Shown here in pieces: positions 27,438-37,209 of a DNA stretch of 64,000 nucleotides. Numbering within the stretch: the first letter of the stretch is position 1; every line of letters starts with the position of its first letter. A program made the translations under genes and the position numbers. Where the stretch lies: NCBI GenBank assembly GCA_965215225.1, contig OZ244039.1:186001-250000 (forward strand). The letters run 5' to 3'. Below the pieces are notes generated by a model. That model saw nothing but the letters and a program-made list of their open reading frames with translations, ran no database searches and had not been told where the DNA came from. The DNA is from G965215225 sp965215225 (GTDB taxonomy: Bacteria > Pseudomonadota > Gammaproteobacteria > CBDBNL01 > JAAOII01).

Positions 27438-29795
27438 CTATTGAAGCAGCTCGTCTAAACGAGCCCGGTCTAGTTCGGGTTTGCCATTCGCATTCAAAGA
27501 CCACCAGCTACGCCATTCGGCAGGAGCTATGGGAGTGCATTCAATAGCGGGATACTGATCCGAATCACCAAAATCCCAGATAAGATTGTCAATGGTTCGT
27601 TCATCCATTGTTATGTTCCCACTATTATCCTTATCACACCAGACCGCCAATGGCTCGTCTTCATCACCAAATATATTCATATCCTGGCTCCAAGTGGCAT
27701 AAATCCCATCATAGCCAGTTGGGCTGCGGAGATCACTAGTGGTCTTGGCTTCACCATGATTGCCATTCGTGACTTTACTAGTATCACTGTCCCAATAGGA
27801 AGCATTGCCAGTCCCGCTTCCAGCCCCAGCCAGCATAGTAGTACTACTGCCTGAGACTACATAAGAATAAGCAATCCGCCCCCGGGAAAAGCTTGCCCCC
27901 AGACCGCCGACACCACCACTAGTCCCACTTACCTCATTCACCACAACCGAAGAAGAATGAATCCGAGCGCCTGAACCATCTCCTATCAGACCGCCTACAT
28001 TAAGACCTCCTCTCATCCGACCCATCACAACCCAAGAAGAAAAAATTCGAGCCGAATGACCAAACCCCACCAGACCGCCTACATGACTATTAGTCGTCCC
28101 GTTCACCTGACCCACTACAACCGAAGAAGAATAAATCCGAGCCAATCCACCATCTCCTACCAGGCCGCCTAGTCTACCATCATCCCCACTCACCTCAGCT
28201 ACCACAACCGAAGAAGAATAAATCCGAGCCGATGCACCATCTCCTACCAGACCGCCTACCCTCCTACCCCCACTCACCTCAGCTGCCACAACCGAAGAAT
28301 AAACAATCCGAGCCGATTCACCATCCCCTACCAGAGTGCCTACTCCATCCCTACCTGTCACTGCTTCGGCATGAAGCCTAAGATTGCGAATCTCTGAATT
28401 CGCGGCTATATGACCAAACAGACCCACACAATCCTCATCTGGGCGACTAATATTCAAATCACTAATCATAAAACCATTGCCCTCAAAAGTCCCACTAAAA
28501 GCAGTTCCTTGACATCCGCTTCTACCACCATTTGTATCATGACCTAATGGTTGCCAGCCTTTACCGTTATCATCATCCACATAGTCAGCAAGACTTATAT
28601 TCGCAACCAGCTCATAGCCATTACATTGAGTAATGCCATCGGCACCACCACAGCCAGTGGTGTCGGCCGTCCCAGTATCCAATAGCTTGCGCCCGCTACC
28701 ATCCAGTTGATGACGCACCGCATCCAATTCATCCGCTGTTCTTATCTCTATCAATCCATCGCCATCATCATCTACATCCTCCACCTCATCCTCACAACCA
28801 TCGCCATCTATATCGTTGGCAGAGGTAGAGACAAAATTTGAATTTTGGCTGGTAGGACATTGGTCAAAACGATCATCCACCTCATCATTATCCCTATCAG
28901 TACCTTGACCTCTATCATCATCCTCATCCGAATCACGACAACCATCCCCATCATTATCATTACCAGCATTGCTTGTCCAACCCGTCACCCCTTTAGAACA
29001 TTCGTCTGGATGATCATCATTTACCCCATCATTATCATCATCTGTATCTTCATTCGAATCTTGGCAACCATCCCCATCATGATCGGTATCACCATTGCTC
29101 GTCCAATCTGTCTCCCCAGTAGAACATAGATCTGGATGATCATCATTTACCCCATCATTATCATCATCCTCATCCACACTATCCGCTCGCCCATCTCCAT
29201 CATGATTGGCACCTGGCCGAATACCATTATTGCCATGATCTTGCCTATTCTCAGTCCAAGCAAAAACTATATTCACCTCTTGCTCCCCTCCATCACTAAG
29301 AATGCCGCTAATCTCAAACTTCCATTCAAGGTCAGCTAGCCCAGTAAAATCATAATAGCTATTATCAACAAATTCGGCTATGTTGACATTTCCGTTTTCA
29401 GCAACTACCACCGTGTTTCCACTGGTTGCCGTAATCTTCAAAGAAACAAAATCGTCAAATGCCGATAGGTTGGCTATGCGAAAACCGTTGTCTGTGGGAG
29501 TAAAGGTGAGACTCACCCCATCCTCATCAGAAGGAGACGTGCCTGAACCACCGCCTGAACCTCCACCGCCGCCAGCACAAGCAATAAGAACAGCTGATAA
29601 GAAACCAGCCGCAACTAAGAAGAAGAAAAACCGTCCCAGCCGACTAAGCAGAATCAAGGAAGCATTATCTAGCCACAAGGCTAGATAAGATAAATGGAAG
29701 CGGGTCCTAGCCGCCCCGAACCATAAAAATTGTTCTGCATTTGACATGTTTTCCTTTGCCATAATAGTTCCTTTTGCCATTTTTACATTCTCCAT
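27438..29795 (-). CDS. Large GLUG/thrombospondin type 3 repeat lipoprotein, copy 4
   Basis: 785 residues. A lipobox L-I-A-C puts the lipidated Cys at residue 73 of the longest frame, so the first 45-50 residues are an odd leader (MENVKMAKGTIMAKENM..., reminiscent of the LAKGF leader of copy 3) and the true start may be internal. After the Gly/Ser-rich linker come a beta-rich domain, acidic DxDxDG type 3 repeats (about 200-330), about five GLUG-type repeats and the conserved C-terminal domain (LAVWCDKDNSG, LIWDFGDSDQYPAIE, WRSWWSL, LDRARLDELL). Predicted surface or outer-membrane lipoprotein; function unknown. Confidence 0.8.
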   Translation of the reverse strand: MENVKMAKGTIMAKENMSNAEQFLWFGAARTRFHLSYLALWLDNASLILLSRLGRFFFFLVAAGFLSAVLIACAGGGGGSGGGSGTSPSDEDGVSLTFTPTDNGFRIANLSAFDDFVSLKITATSGNTVVVAENGNVNIAEFVDNSYYDFTGLADLEWKFEISGILSDGGEQEVNIVFAWTENRQDHGNNGIRPGANHDGDGRADSVDEDDDNDGVNDDHPDLCSTGETDWTSNGDTDHDGDGCQDSNEDTDDDNDGVNDDHPDECSKGVTGWTSNAGNDNDGDGCRDSDEDDDRGQGTDRDNDEVDDRFDQCPTSQNSNFVSTSANDIDGDGCEDEVEDVDDDGDGLIEIRTADELDAVRHQLDGSGRKLLDTGTADTTGCGGADGITQCNGYELVANISLADYVDDDNGKGWQPLGHDTNGGRSGCQGTAFSGTFEGNGFMISDLNISRPDEDCVGLFGHIAANSEIRNLRLHAEAVTGRDGVGTLVGDGESARIVYSSVVAAEVSGGRRVGGLVGDGASARIYSSSVVVAEVSGDDGRLGGLVGDGGLARIYSSSVVVGQVNGTTNSHVGGLVGFGHSARIFSSWVVMGRMRGGLNVGGLIGDGSGARIHSSSVVVNEVSGTSGGVGGLGASFSRGRIAYSYVVSGSSTTMLAGAGSGTGNASYWDSDTSKVTNGNHGEAKTTSDLRSPTGYDGIYATWSQDMNIFGDEDEPLAVWCDKDNSGNITMDERTIDNLIWDFGDSDQYPAIECTPIAPAEWRSWWSLNANGKPELDRARLDELLQ

Positions 29796-30245
29796 AATTG
29801 GTTGTTAATAAAAAATCCTTCAATCAAGGGTGGAAGTTATTATACCCTTGTTTGTCTTCTTTTTGTCTTTTCTATCTTTTTTTCAGTTTTTTTTGCCTTT
29901 TTTTCATCTTTTTCATCTTTTTCATCTTTTTTCCCATCTTTCTGTCTTTTTTCCAAACGAAACCTAAGCTCATAATGATAACTGGGTTGTAATTATACTC
30001 CAATTAAGGCAGCCATAGAACAAATAGCAAGAAATTTTTGGTTAATTAGCCAAATTTTTGGTTAATTAACAATATTTTTTGGGCATTTAAAGAAAATCCA
30101 TATTCAAAGAAGAACAACAGGTGCCGCCTGACTAGAAAACGGGAATAAGAGCAACAAAAATGAGCATAGGGTTCAATCATATCTTGGTGGGTCTTTTGCT
30201 ATGGTTCATTGTCAGCTTTAAGAAGCCCAAGTGATTAGTTGGCAG
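29796..30245. other. Spacer with T-rich microsatellite and a dispersed hairpin
   Basis: 29870-29945 is a T-rich microsatellite with the unit TTTTTCATC. Around 30040-30070 TTTTTGGTTAATTA is repeated twice. 30119-30160 holds one of four copies of a dispersed element containing GACTAGAAAACGGG. No gene is visible. Confidence 0.5.
30119..30160. repeat. Dispersed repeat with short hairpin (copy 1 of 4)
   Basis: GTGCCGCCTGACTAGAAAACGGG followed by an A-rich stretch with CAACAAAA. Copies lie at 49569-49610, 49611-49651 and 51335-51376. In the others the stem CCCG...CGGG can form around a short loop. Confidence 0.55.
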
Positions 30246-31499
30246 CTAGTCAAAGCTTTGGATTGGCTGTTCTAGCTGCCATTGGTCTGAGATGGTCTCA
30301 CGGCGGCGAATCTCGCGCACCTGATTATCCTTAATGAAGAGCTCGGTTAGGCGGCCGCGACTATTGTAGTTAGAGCTCATTGACATAGCATAGGCGCCAG
30401 AGTCCATCAGCGCCACCAGATCACCAGCCACCACAGCCAAATTCCTGCCCCGTGCTAACCAGTCGCCTGTTTCACAAACAGGACCTACCAGATCTGCGGT
30501 CTGCGGCTTGTTCTCATTCTTTCTCACTTCTAATACCCTGTGATATGCCCCATAAAGAGAGGGGCGGAGCAGGTCATTCATAGCTGCATCAACTATAACA
30601 AACCTAAGGTCGCTCGCCTGCTTGATATACTCAACGCAAGTCACCAGCGCGCCAGCTTCCGCCACCAATGAGCGGCCAGGCTCTAGGATTAGCTTGGCAG
30701 GCTGGTCGGCCAAGAGGGCGCAGATATCCTTCCAATGCTGAGGCTCAAGCCGCTGTTGATCCTCTTGATAGGCGATCCCGAAGCCGCCTCCCATACTGAT
30801 AAAGGAAAGCGGTTGATGGTTCTTTGCTAACCTAAGATAAAAAGCACGCAGCCGCTTAGCAGCCACCACAAAGGGTTTAATAGTCAGGATCTGAGAGCCG
30901 AGGTGGCAGCTTAGCCCTTCTAGTTGGACGCGGGGATCTGCTATGAGCCGCTCGGCCAAGGTCAGAGCCTCGGGCTCGGCTATGCCAAACTTGTGATTGC
31001 TACCGCCGGTGCGAATGCTCTGATGGGTGTCGGCTTCAATGGCAGGATTAATTCTTATGGCTACGCGCGGGCAGGCGTCCATTGATTGTGCCAATGCCAA
31101 GAGTCTGTCGGCTTCCGCCAAAGACTCCAAGCAGATACAGCCTATCTCTTGCTCGATTGCCAAGCGAAGTTCGGCGGTGGATTTGCCAACGCCGGCGAAA
31201 TGGATATGGTTGGCTGGTGCTCCTATCTTCAATACCCGTTGGAGCTCGCCGCTTGAAACCACATCAAAATGAGCGCCAAGCTGATGGAGATAGGCTAAGA
31301 GGGATAGGTTGGAGTTGGCTTTCACTGCATAACAAACACTGGTGTCATAGCCAGTCAGGGCGGCAGTATATTCACGCCATCTTGTCTCAATAAGGTTTGC
31401 TGAATAGACAAAAAAGGGCGTGCCATATTGAGCTGCCAGCTCGGCTAAGGAGACCTCCTCGCAGAACAGCTGGTTGTTCTGGTAGTGAAAAGGGTTCAT
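30246..31499 (-). CDS. lysA: Diaminopimelate decarboxylase
   Basis: 417 residues, full length. It makes lysine from meso-diaminopimelate. CYAVKANSN carries the pyridoxal-phosphate lysine (K60); HKFGI, the glycine-rich EPGRSLVAEAG phosphate loop, C-E-T-G-D and the MDSGAYAMSMSSNYNSR block are all present. The start ATG overlaps the TGA of a small repeat-encoded frame (ATGA), so translation is probably coupled to the chain of frames leading from lptM. The lptM-lysA order is the usual gammaproteobacterial one; dapF does not follow here. Confidence 0.92.
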   Translation of the reverse strand: MNPFHYQNNQLFCEEVSLAELAAQYGTPFFVYSANLIETRWREYTAALTGYDTSVCYAVKANSNLSLLAYLHQLGAHFDVVSSGELQRVLKIGAPANHIHFAGVGKSTAELRLAIEQEIGCICLESLAEADRLLALAQSMDACPRVAIRINPAIEADTHQSIRTGGSNHKFGIAEPEALTLAERLIADPRVQLEGLSCHLGSQILTIKPFVVAAKRLRAFYLRLAKNHQPLSFISMGGGFGIAYQEDQQRLEPQHWKDICALLADQPAKLILEPGRSLVAEAGALVTCVEYIKQASDLRFVIVDAAMNDLLRPSLYGAYHRVLEVRKNENKPQTADLVGPVCETGDWLARGRNLAVVAGDLVALMDSGAYAMSMSSNYNSRGRLTELFIKDNQVREIRRRETISDQWQLEQPIQSFD

Positions 31500-31950
31500 T
31501 GGCTCAGTTCCGCAATCGGTTCAGGCGGCGAAGGAAGTGAGGGAGGAGTAGATAAGGAGTTCATTCGGTTCAGTTCCGCAATCGGTTCAGGCGGCGAAGG
31601 AAGGGGAGCAGTGGATGAAGAGCTCATTCTGTTCAGTGCCGCAAGCTGCTCAGGCAAGGAAGGAAGGGGAGCAGTGGATAAAAGGCTCATCTGTTCAGTG
31701 CCGCAAGCTGCTCAGGCGGCGAAGGAAATGAGAGAGGAGTGGATAAGGAGCTCATTGGTTCAGTTCCGCGATCGGTTCAGGCGGCGAAGGAAATGAGAGA
31801 GGAGTAGATAAGGGGCTCATTGGTTCAGTTCCGCGATCGGTTCAGGCGGCGAAGGAAATGAGAGAGGAGTGGATAAGGAGCTCATTGGTTCAGTTCCGCA
31901 ATCTGTTCGGGCAGCGAAGGAAATGAGAGAGGAGTGGATAAGGAGCTCAT
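31496..31950 (-). repeat. Relay array: seven 65/66-bp units forming ATGA-coupled mini-frames between lptM and lysA
   Basis: Seven copies of the end of lptM. The first four units have a period of 65 bp and each is a 22-codon frame (MSSLSTPLSFPS.PE..AELNQ) whose TGA overlaps the next ATG: 31950-31882, 31885-31817, 31820-31752, 31755-31687. The last three are 66-bp, fused in frame as one 64-codon frame (31690-31496) whose TGA overlaps the lysA ATG. The first ATG likewise overlaps the lptM stop. The whole spacer is thus an unbroken chain of stop/start overlaps. Translation is not demonstrated. Confidence 0.8.
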
Positions 31951-32132
31951 TGGTTCAGTGCCACAATCTGTTCTGGCAGCGAAGGAGGGGAGGATAAAGA
32001 ACTCTTTTGGCTCAGCTCCGCGCTCTCCTCAGGTGGAGAGGGAATATACAAGGGTCCCTTACGGCCGCAGCCTAGAACTAGAACTAGACAGCAGCATAAT
32101 AATAAGCCGCTAATTAACTTCTTTTGCTTCAT
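31947..32132 (-). CDS. lptM: LptM (YifL) family small lipoprotein
   Basis: 61 residues from the ATG at 32132. MKQKKLISGLLL... is a lipoprotein signal with lipobox V-L-G-C (Cys22), followed by the family signature GCGRKGPLYIP. LptM assists maturation of the outer-membrane LPS translocon LptDE. The tail after the signature is longer than usual and consists of the unit (PPSLPEQIVALNQ) that is repeated downstream. Located just before lysA, as in other gammaproteobacteria, and divergent from hemB with only 35 bases between starts. Confidence 0.85.
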   Translation of the reverse strand: MKQKKLISGLLLCCCLVLVLGCGRKGPLYIPSPPEESAELSQKSSLSSPPSLPEQIVALNQ

Positions 32133-32167
32133 ATAATAAGACGCATATATAGGATAACTAAGCAATT

Positions 32168-33160
32168 ATGACACAAACATATCCCCAGACTCGTCTCAGA
32201 CGCCTGAGGCATCTTGCCTTTTTGCGTGAGCTTTGCGCTGAAAATCAGTTGCGCGCCCAAGACCTTATTCTACCATTATTTGTCTGTGAAAACCGCACCC
32301 AGCCCTTGGTTATTGAAGCCATGCCAGGCATTAAACGAATTCCGCTGAACCAACTAGCCAAGAAGGCCGAAGAAGCCCAGCGGCTCGGCATTCAGGCGCT
32401 GGCTCTTTTTCCAGTAGTCTCGCCAGAGGACAAGAGCCCTATGGCGCAAGAGGCACTCAATGACAATGGCTTGATTCCCAGAGCGGTCCGACTTCTCAAA
32501 CAGGCTTGTCCTGAGATGGGGCTGGTGGTAGATATCGCGCTAGACCCCTATACTAGTTCGGGGCATGATGGTTTGACCAATCCAGCTGGTGAGGTGGTGA
32601 ATGATGCGACCATTGAGATATTGTGCCAGCAGGCGCTCTGCTTGGCTAGGGCGGGTGCCGACCTCTTAGCGCCATCCGATATGATGGATGGTCGCATAGG
32701 GGCGATACGCAAGACTCTAGATGCACATAGCTATGAGAATAAGGCGCTATTGTCCTATGCTGCCAAATATGCTTCTGCTCTCTATCGTCCTTTTCGTGCT
32801 GCCATAGGCTCGGCAGCCAATCTGGGCGGGCAAAATAAGAGCAGCTATCAGATGAATCCAGCCAATAGTGATGAGGCTCTGCGCGAGGTGGCTATGGACT
32901 TAGATGAGGGGGCAGATATAGTGATGGTAAAACCTGGCCTCTTCTATCTTGATGTGGTTCAGCGAGTCAAGCAGCGATTTCGCGCCCCGACCTTCGTTTA
33001 TCAGGTCAGCGGGGAATATACCATGTTGAAACTGCTTGGCGGCAAAGGAGGGGATTATACCAGCATTCTGTTAGAGTCTTTGCTCGCCTGTAAGCGCGCT
33101 GGGGCCGATGCTGTGCTCAGCTATGCGGCTTTGGCGGCGGCCGAGGCGCTAAAAGAATAG
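32168..33160 (+). CDS. hemB: Delta-aminolevulinic acid dehydratase (porphobilinogen synthase)
   Basis: 330 residues, full length. It condenses two aminolevulinate molecules to porphobilinogen in haem synthesis. Visible family blocks: LILPLFVCE near the N-terminus, LDPYTSSGHDG, APSDMMDGRIGAIR, the RPFRAAIGSA region after the first active-site lysine, and MVKPGLFYLDVV with the Schiff-base lysine, then YQVSGEY. The start is the ATG 35 bases from the divergent lptM start. Confidence 0.93.
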   Translation: MTQTYPQTRLRRLRHLAFLRELCAENQLRAQDLILPLFVCENRTQPLVIEAMPGIKRIPLNQLAKKAEEAQRLGIQALALFPVVSPEDKSPMAQEALNDNGLIPRAVRLLKQACPEMGLVVDIALDPYTSSGHDGLTNPAGEVVNDATIEILCQQALCLARAGADLLAPSDMMDGRIGAIRKTLDAHSYENKALLSYAAKYASALYRPFRAAIGSAANLGGQNKSSYQMNPANSDEALREVAMDLDEGADIVMVKPGLFYLDVVQRVKQRFRAPTFVYQVSGEYTMLKLLGGKGGDYTSILLESLLACKRAGADAVLSYAALAAAEALKE

Positions 33161-33166
33161 CTAGGG

Positions 33167-34408
33167 CTAAAGAGAATGGCTGGGCTGGGCTTGGCGTCTG
33201 ATGGAAATGATGAAGACCAGGCTGCCAGCTATGGCTGCCACTAAAGAGCCGCTGAGTATGCCTAAGAGAGCTTGGTTGATATAGCTGTCGCTTTGTTCGA
33301 ATGCAATGGTATTAATCAATATGCTCATGGTATAGCCCATCCCACAAATAAACCCCATGCCGAGAAACTCAAAATAGGTGAGACCAGCTGGCAAGCGGTC
33401 GCGCACTATCAGCTGCCAAACAGCAACCCCGAGGAGTATTCCTGCTGGCTTGCCAATCACAAGGCCAATAAAGGTGCCCAATGAAATCCCGCTAAACAGC
33501 AGCTTGTCCGCCAGAATGCTTCCTATATCCACGCCCGAGTTGACAAAGGCAAACAATGGCAAGATAGCAAAATTCACACTCTTGTTGAGGGCATGTTCAA
33601 GACGGATAGCGGGAGATACATAGCCCAACCTGGTTTCACCTAGATTCATACCAAAGGCGTGAGGCAACTGGTCGCTCGGGCTGATGTTAAGAGGCACGCA
33701 CATAGCGATAAAGATCCCAGTCAAAGTGGGATGGATGCCAGTGCCAAGCATGAAGAACCAGGCCAGGGCGCCTACCAGCATATAGGGAAGCAGGAAGCGC
33801 ACCTCCAGCATATTAAACAATACCAAAACCCCCAAGCAAAGAGAGGTATAAAAGACCATCAGCAGATTAATGTCCGATGAATAGAAGAGCCCGATGATAA
33901 TAATGGCACCTATGTCGTCCAGCACCGCCAGGGTCAAAATGAAAAGCCGAACGCCACTTGGCAAGCGATGGCCAAACAAAGTAATCACCCCGACCGCAAA
34001 AGCAATATCGGTTGCGGTGGGAATCGCCCAGCCTTCAACCGCATCACTGCCATAGTTAAATAGCAAAAAGATAATGCCCGGCACTAGGATGCCCCCGATG
34101 GCAGCTATGGTAGGCAACATTACATAGTTGATACTAGCCAGCTGGCCGGCCAAGAATTCCCTCTTTATTTCAAGACCGACCGCGATGAAGAATATTACCA
34201 TCAGCCCTTCGGTAATCCAATGATGAAGGGGATAGTCCAACACCACCCTATCAAAACTAATCACCAGGTCTATTTCCTTGAAATAATGATAGGAATGAGA
34301 GAGATTGCTATTCTCCAATAGGAGCGCTATCGCGGTTGCCAGCAACAGCAAGACCCCGCCGGCCGCGTCCCATTCGAGAAATCGTTTAATGAGGTTAATG
34401 AATTTCAT
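33167..34408 (-). CDS. nhaA: Na+/H+ antiporter NhaA
   Basis: 413 residues with about twelve membrane segments. It exchanges sodium for protons across the inner membrane. The ion-binding pair of aspartates is seen in PTATDIAFAVG and LAVLDDIGAIIIIGLFY; the family block GLEIKREFLAGQL is also present. The start is one base after the stop of the CorC-like gene, so the two form an operon. hemB ends 6 bases from its stop, convergent. Confidence 0.93.
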   Translation of the reverse strand: MKFINLIKRFLEWDAAGGVLLLLATAIALLLENSNLSHSYHYFKEIDLVISFDRVVLDYPLHHWITEGLMVIFFIAVGLEIKREFLAGQLASINYVMLPTIAAIGGILVPGIIFLLFNYGSDAVEGWAIPTATDIAFAVGVITLFGHRLPSGVRLFILTLAVLDDIGAIIIIGLFYSSDINLLMVFYTSLCLGVLVLFNMLEVRFLLPYMLVGALAWFFMLGTGIHPTLTGIFIAMCVPLNISPSDQLPHAFGMNLGETRLGYVSPAIRLEHALNKSVNFAILPLFAFVNSGVDIGSILADKLLFSGISLGTFIGLVIGKPAGILLGVAVWQLIVRDRLPAGLTYFEFLGMGFICGMGYTMSILINTIAFEQSDSYINQALLGILSGSLVAAIAGSLVFIISIRRQAQPSHSL

Positions 34409-34409
34409 C

Positions 34410-35663
34410 TCAGCGCTGGCGCCATATTCTTGCTTGCATAATTCTGCCCTTTTCTACTTTGCTTATTTCTATGCCAATATCTTTCTTTAATATACATACT
34501 CCCCCAGCCGGCAAAGCCTCAAGCTCCTCATAGACCAGCCCTTGTAAGGTGGTTGCTCTGGTGAGGTCGAGGCTCACACCCAGCTTTTGATTAATTTCTC
34601 TTAGCGGGGTATCGCCTGTCACAATAAAGCTGTCGCTCTGGGTATCTTTCACCAGTGAGGTGGATTGGCCGGCAATCTTGGTGATTATATCATAAAGCGA
34701 AAGCACTCCTTGCAGCTCACCATACTCATCCACCACCAGAGCCTGCTCGATATTCTTGTCAACAAAGATTTTTATCTGTTCGGGCAAATCAACATTCGCA
34801 GGAATATAGACCGGCTTGGTTATTGCCTTTAATATATTTCGCTTAGTGAGGCTGTTATTCCCCAATAAGAGCTTTATTTGATGGCGAGTTAAAAAACCCA
34901 AGCAGTTGGCGAAGTTGCGCCGATAGACCAAAACCACGCGGCCACTTTCCTTCTTGAGGAAGGGCTTAATGGAAGTTAGGTCTTCCGCTATATTAAGATT
35001 CTTGCTAAGATGGAGTGGCTTCATAATCTCCTCAACCTGCATAGAACCCACTTCAATGGCGCCCAACAACATATCGGTTTGAGATTGAGACAGAATGCCA
35101 CGGGCATCTAAAACAGCGCTTCTTATAGTGGCTCGGCTACTAGTGAGCTGGGCTGCCTCATTGAGTTTGGCGGGGAAAAACACGCGGCGGAAAAATATCG
35201 TCCAACCACTTATGAAAAGAACAAAAGGGTTAAGCAGTTTCATAAAAGGATAGAGAAGCAAAGCATTGCTGCGGCTAAGTTTCTCAGGGTAATAGAGGGC
35301 TATGGTTTTAGGAAAGACCTCACAAAAAATCAAAATGAAAAAGGTGGTTAAGATTGAACTAACAAACAAGAGGTTCTCATTGCCGTAGAAGAGCGTCAGA
35401 AAAGTAACCAGCGCAGCAAAGCAGACATTGGCAAAGTTGTTGCCTAACAAGATAAGCGTTAAGGTCTTCTCAGGCTGCTTTAATAACGAAAGCGCTAGAG
35501 CTGAGCCGAGTGTTTTCTTCTTCTCGGGGCTAGTAAGTTCATGCTGATTGACGGCAACAAAAGCCGTCTCGCTAGCCGAGAAAAAAGCCGATAGTAGTGC
35601 TAGCAATGAGAGCGCAAAAAGGATTGTGAATAACATATAGATGAAGTAATAAACAAAAGCCAA
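34410..35663 (-). CDS. CNNM/CorC family membrane protein with CBS domains
   Basis: 417 residues. The N-terminal part (about 1-190) is a DUF21/CNNM membrane domain with FSASETAF and three or four membrane segments; two CBS domains follow (about 205-330), then a CorC_HlyC C-terminal domain (about 340-410). Such proteins are linked to magnesium or cobalt efflux. A second ATG ten codons in (MLFTILFALS) is an alternative start. It precedes nhaA in an ion-transport pair; it is divergent from dnaA. Confidence 0.85.
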   Translation of the reverse strand: MAFVYYFIYMLFTILFALSLLALLSAFFSASETAFVAVNQHELTSPEKKKTLGSALALSLLKQPEKTLTLILLGNNFANVCFAALVTFLTLFYGNENLLFVSSILTTFFILIFCEVFPKTIALYYPEKLSRSNALLLYPFMKLLNPFVLFISGWTIFFRRVFFPAKLNEAAQLTSSRATIRSAVLDARGILSQSQTDMLLGAIEVGSMQVEEIMKPLHLSKNLNIAEDLTSIKPFLKKESGRVVLVYRRNFANCLGFLTRHQIKLLLGNNSLTKRNILKAITKPVYIPANVDLPEQIKIFVDKNIEQALVVDEYGELQGVLSLYDIITKIAGQSTSLVKDTQSDSFIVTGDTPLREINQKLGVSLDLTRATTLQGLVYEELEALPAGGVCILKKDIGIEISKVEKGRIMQARIWRQR

Positions 35664-35841
35664 TTATATATAGGTTATTTTTATTAGTTTGTTTATTGTG
35701 TTCATTGTTTTAGTTATCTCTATGTGTTTGGCTTAACTTTTTTTGTTATTTAGAAATTAATTTAAGGTTTTTGCTAAAAATAAATAAAACATATCTATAC
35801 ACCTATTTATGAACATCTTATTTTTAGTTTATTGACAGTTT
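35664..35841. other. AT-rich region upstream of dnaA
   Basis: 178 bases, strongly AT-rich, between the divergent CorC-like and dnaA genes. It is a natural candidate for the origin or the dnaA promoter, but I see no clear TTATNCACA cluster; only weak matches such as TCTATACACC (about 35793). Confidence 0.3.
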
Positions 35842-37197
35842 ATGAAGGAAGACCATATTTGGCGTGAAGCCTGTGTTATTCTCCGCCAGCAGATCCCTGC
35901 TGACGAGTTCTCTATGTGGCTGAATCCTTTAGAAGTAAATAGCGATGATAAATCGAATAAGGCTCTTTTCTTATCTAGTGATAACGCCTATGCGACCGAA
36001 TGGGTTAGGAAGCACTATGGCAAAAGCATAGAGCAGGCGATAGGGGATGTTTGTAAAAGAGGCGGCTGGGGTGAGCCAAAGGTTTTCTTTCGAAGCAACC
36101 GCAAGAGAAAAACCAGCACCAAGCAGAGCCTTCTCGCCAAAGCGAATAGCTCTTATCATCACAAAAATGTTCGCCTGAATAAGGAGTTGACCTTTCAGAA
36201 TTTCGTTGAAGGAGACTCAAACCGAATGGCAAAGCTCATGGCACAGGAAATGGCGGAGGCTCAGACTCCGGTGAATCTTTTTGTTCTTTGTGGTCAAAGT
36301 GGGGTGGGCAAAACCCACCTCCTTCACGCCATAGTTAATCAGCTAACTAAGAAGCATAGCCAACAGCTGCTATTCATTAATGCCGAGAAGTTTGTAATGG
36401 ATCTCAGTGATTACATAATCAATAGGAAGATGAATGACTTTAAGAAACTCTATAGATCGGCTGATATGCTCTTGATAGACGACATCCACTTTTTTGCTAA
36501 CAAAGAAAAGACCTTGGATGAGTTTTTTCACACAATTAAATCTATGGCTGAACGGGGCAAGAAGATGGTCTTTTCTTGTAATAAACTGCCTCAATATCTA
36601 GATGGCTTCTCGGTGGCGGTTCAAACCCACTTGGCACAAGGCTTGGTTACTGTGATTGAAAAGCCTGATCTGGTCGCCCGTAGTGCTATTTTGCGGGCTA
36701 AGGCAAAGAAGGTAGGATTTTCATTGAGGAAGGAGGACGCTAATTATATTGCTGAGCGGATTGTTCGGAGTGTGCGCGATCTAGAGGGCGCATTGAGGAT
36801 TGTGCTGTTCTATGCCAAGGCGCACCAGCGCCCTATTGACATACCCTTAATCAAGGAGGCTTTGAAAAACATTGCTCGCCCTCCCGCGCTTCCCATCAGC
36901 ATAGAGGATATTCAACGGGAAGTGGCGGCTCATTACAATCTGCCGTTGCTCCAGCTGAAATCCGCTGGGCGGAGCCGCTCTGCCCTGATACCTAGACAAA
37001 TGGCTATTTACTTGGCGCGCCAATTCACCAAGTGTAGTTTGAGTGAAATAGGAGTTGCTTTTGGTGGCAGAACACACACCACAGTTATTCATTCCTGTAA
37101 TGCTTTTGAAGGTATAATGAAGCAAGATTCAAATATAAAATATACCTTTCTCTCTATTCGGCGCAAGCTTATAGACCCAGAGAAAGAAGCAAACTAA
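35842..37197 (+). CDS. dnaA: Chromosomal replication initiator DnaA
   Basis: 451 residues. Domain I (1-80) has the helicase/regulator-interaction fold; domain II is short and basic (84-110). Domain III is AAA+ with Walker A G-Q-S-G-V-G-K-T at 151-158 and Walker B MLLIDDIHFF. Domain IV carries the DnaA-box-binding signature around GGRTHTTVIHS near the C-terminus. It binds the origin and melts it. dnaN follows after 12 bases, recF after that, in the usual order. Confidence 0.97.
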   Translation: MKEDHIWREACVILRQQIPADEFSMWLNPLEVNSDDKSNKALFLSSDNAYATEWVRKHYGKSIEQAIGDVCKRGGWGEPKVFFRSNRKRKTSTKQSLLAKANSSYHHKNVRLNKELTFQNFVEGDSNRMAKLMAQEMAEAQTPVNLFVLCGQSGVGKTHLLHAIVNQLTKKHSQQLLFINAEKFVMDLSDYIINRKMNDFKKLYRSADMLLIDDIHFFANKEKTLDEFFHTIKSMAERGKKMVFSCNKLPQYLDGFSVAVQTHLAQGLVTVIEKPDLVARSAILRAKAKKVGFSLRKEDANYIAERIVRSVRDLEGALRIVLFYAKAHQRPIDIPLIKEALKNIARPPALPISIEDIQREVAAHYNLPLLQLKSAGRSRSALIPRQMAIYLARQFTKCSLSEIGVAFGGRTHTTVIHSCNAFEGIMKQDSNIKYTFLSIRRKLIDPEKEAN

Positions 37198-37209
37198 CCA
37201 ATTATTATT

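Noticed and set aside
31482..31796. Plus-strand frame of 103 codons over the lptM-lysA array
   Set aside because: Antisense to the repeated lptM-end units and the lysA start; no initiation signal.
35664..35841. Replication origin with DnaA boxes upstream of dnaA
   Set aside because: Only weak matches to TTATNCACA were found, so an origin is not claimed beyond noting the AT-rich region.
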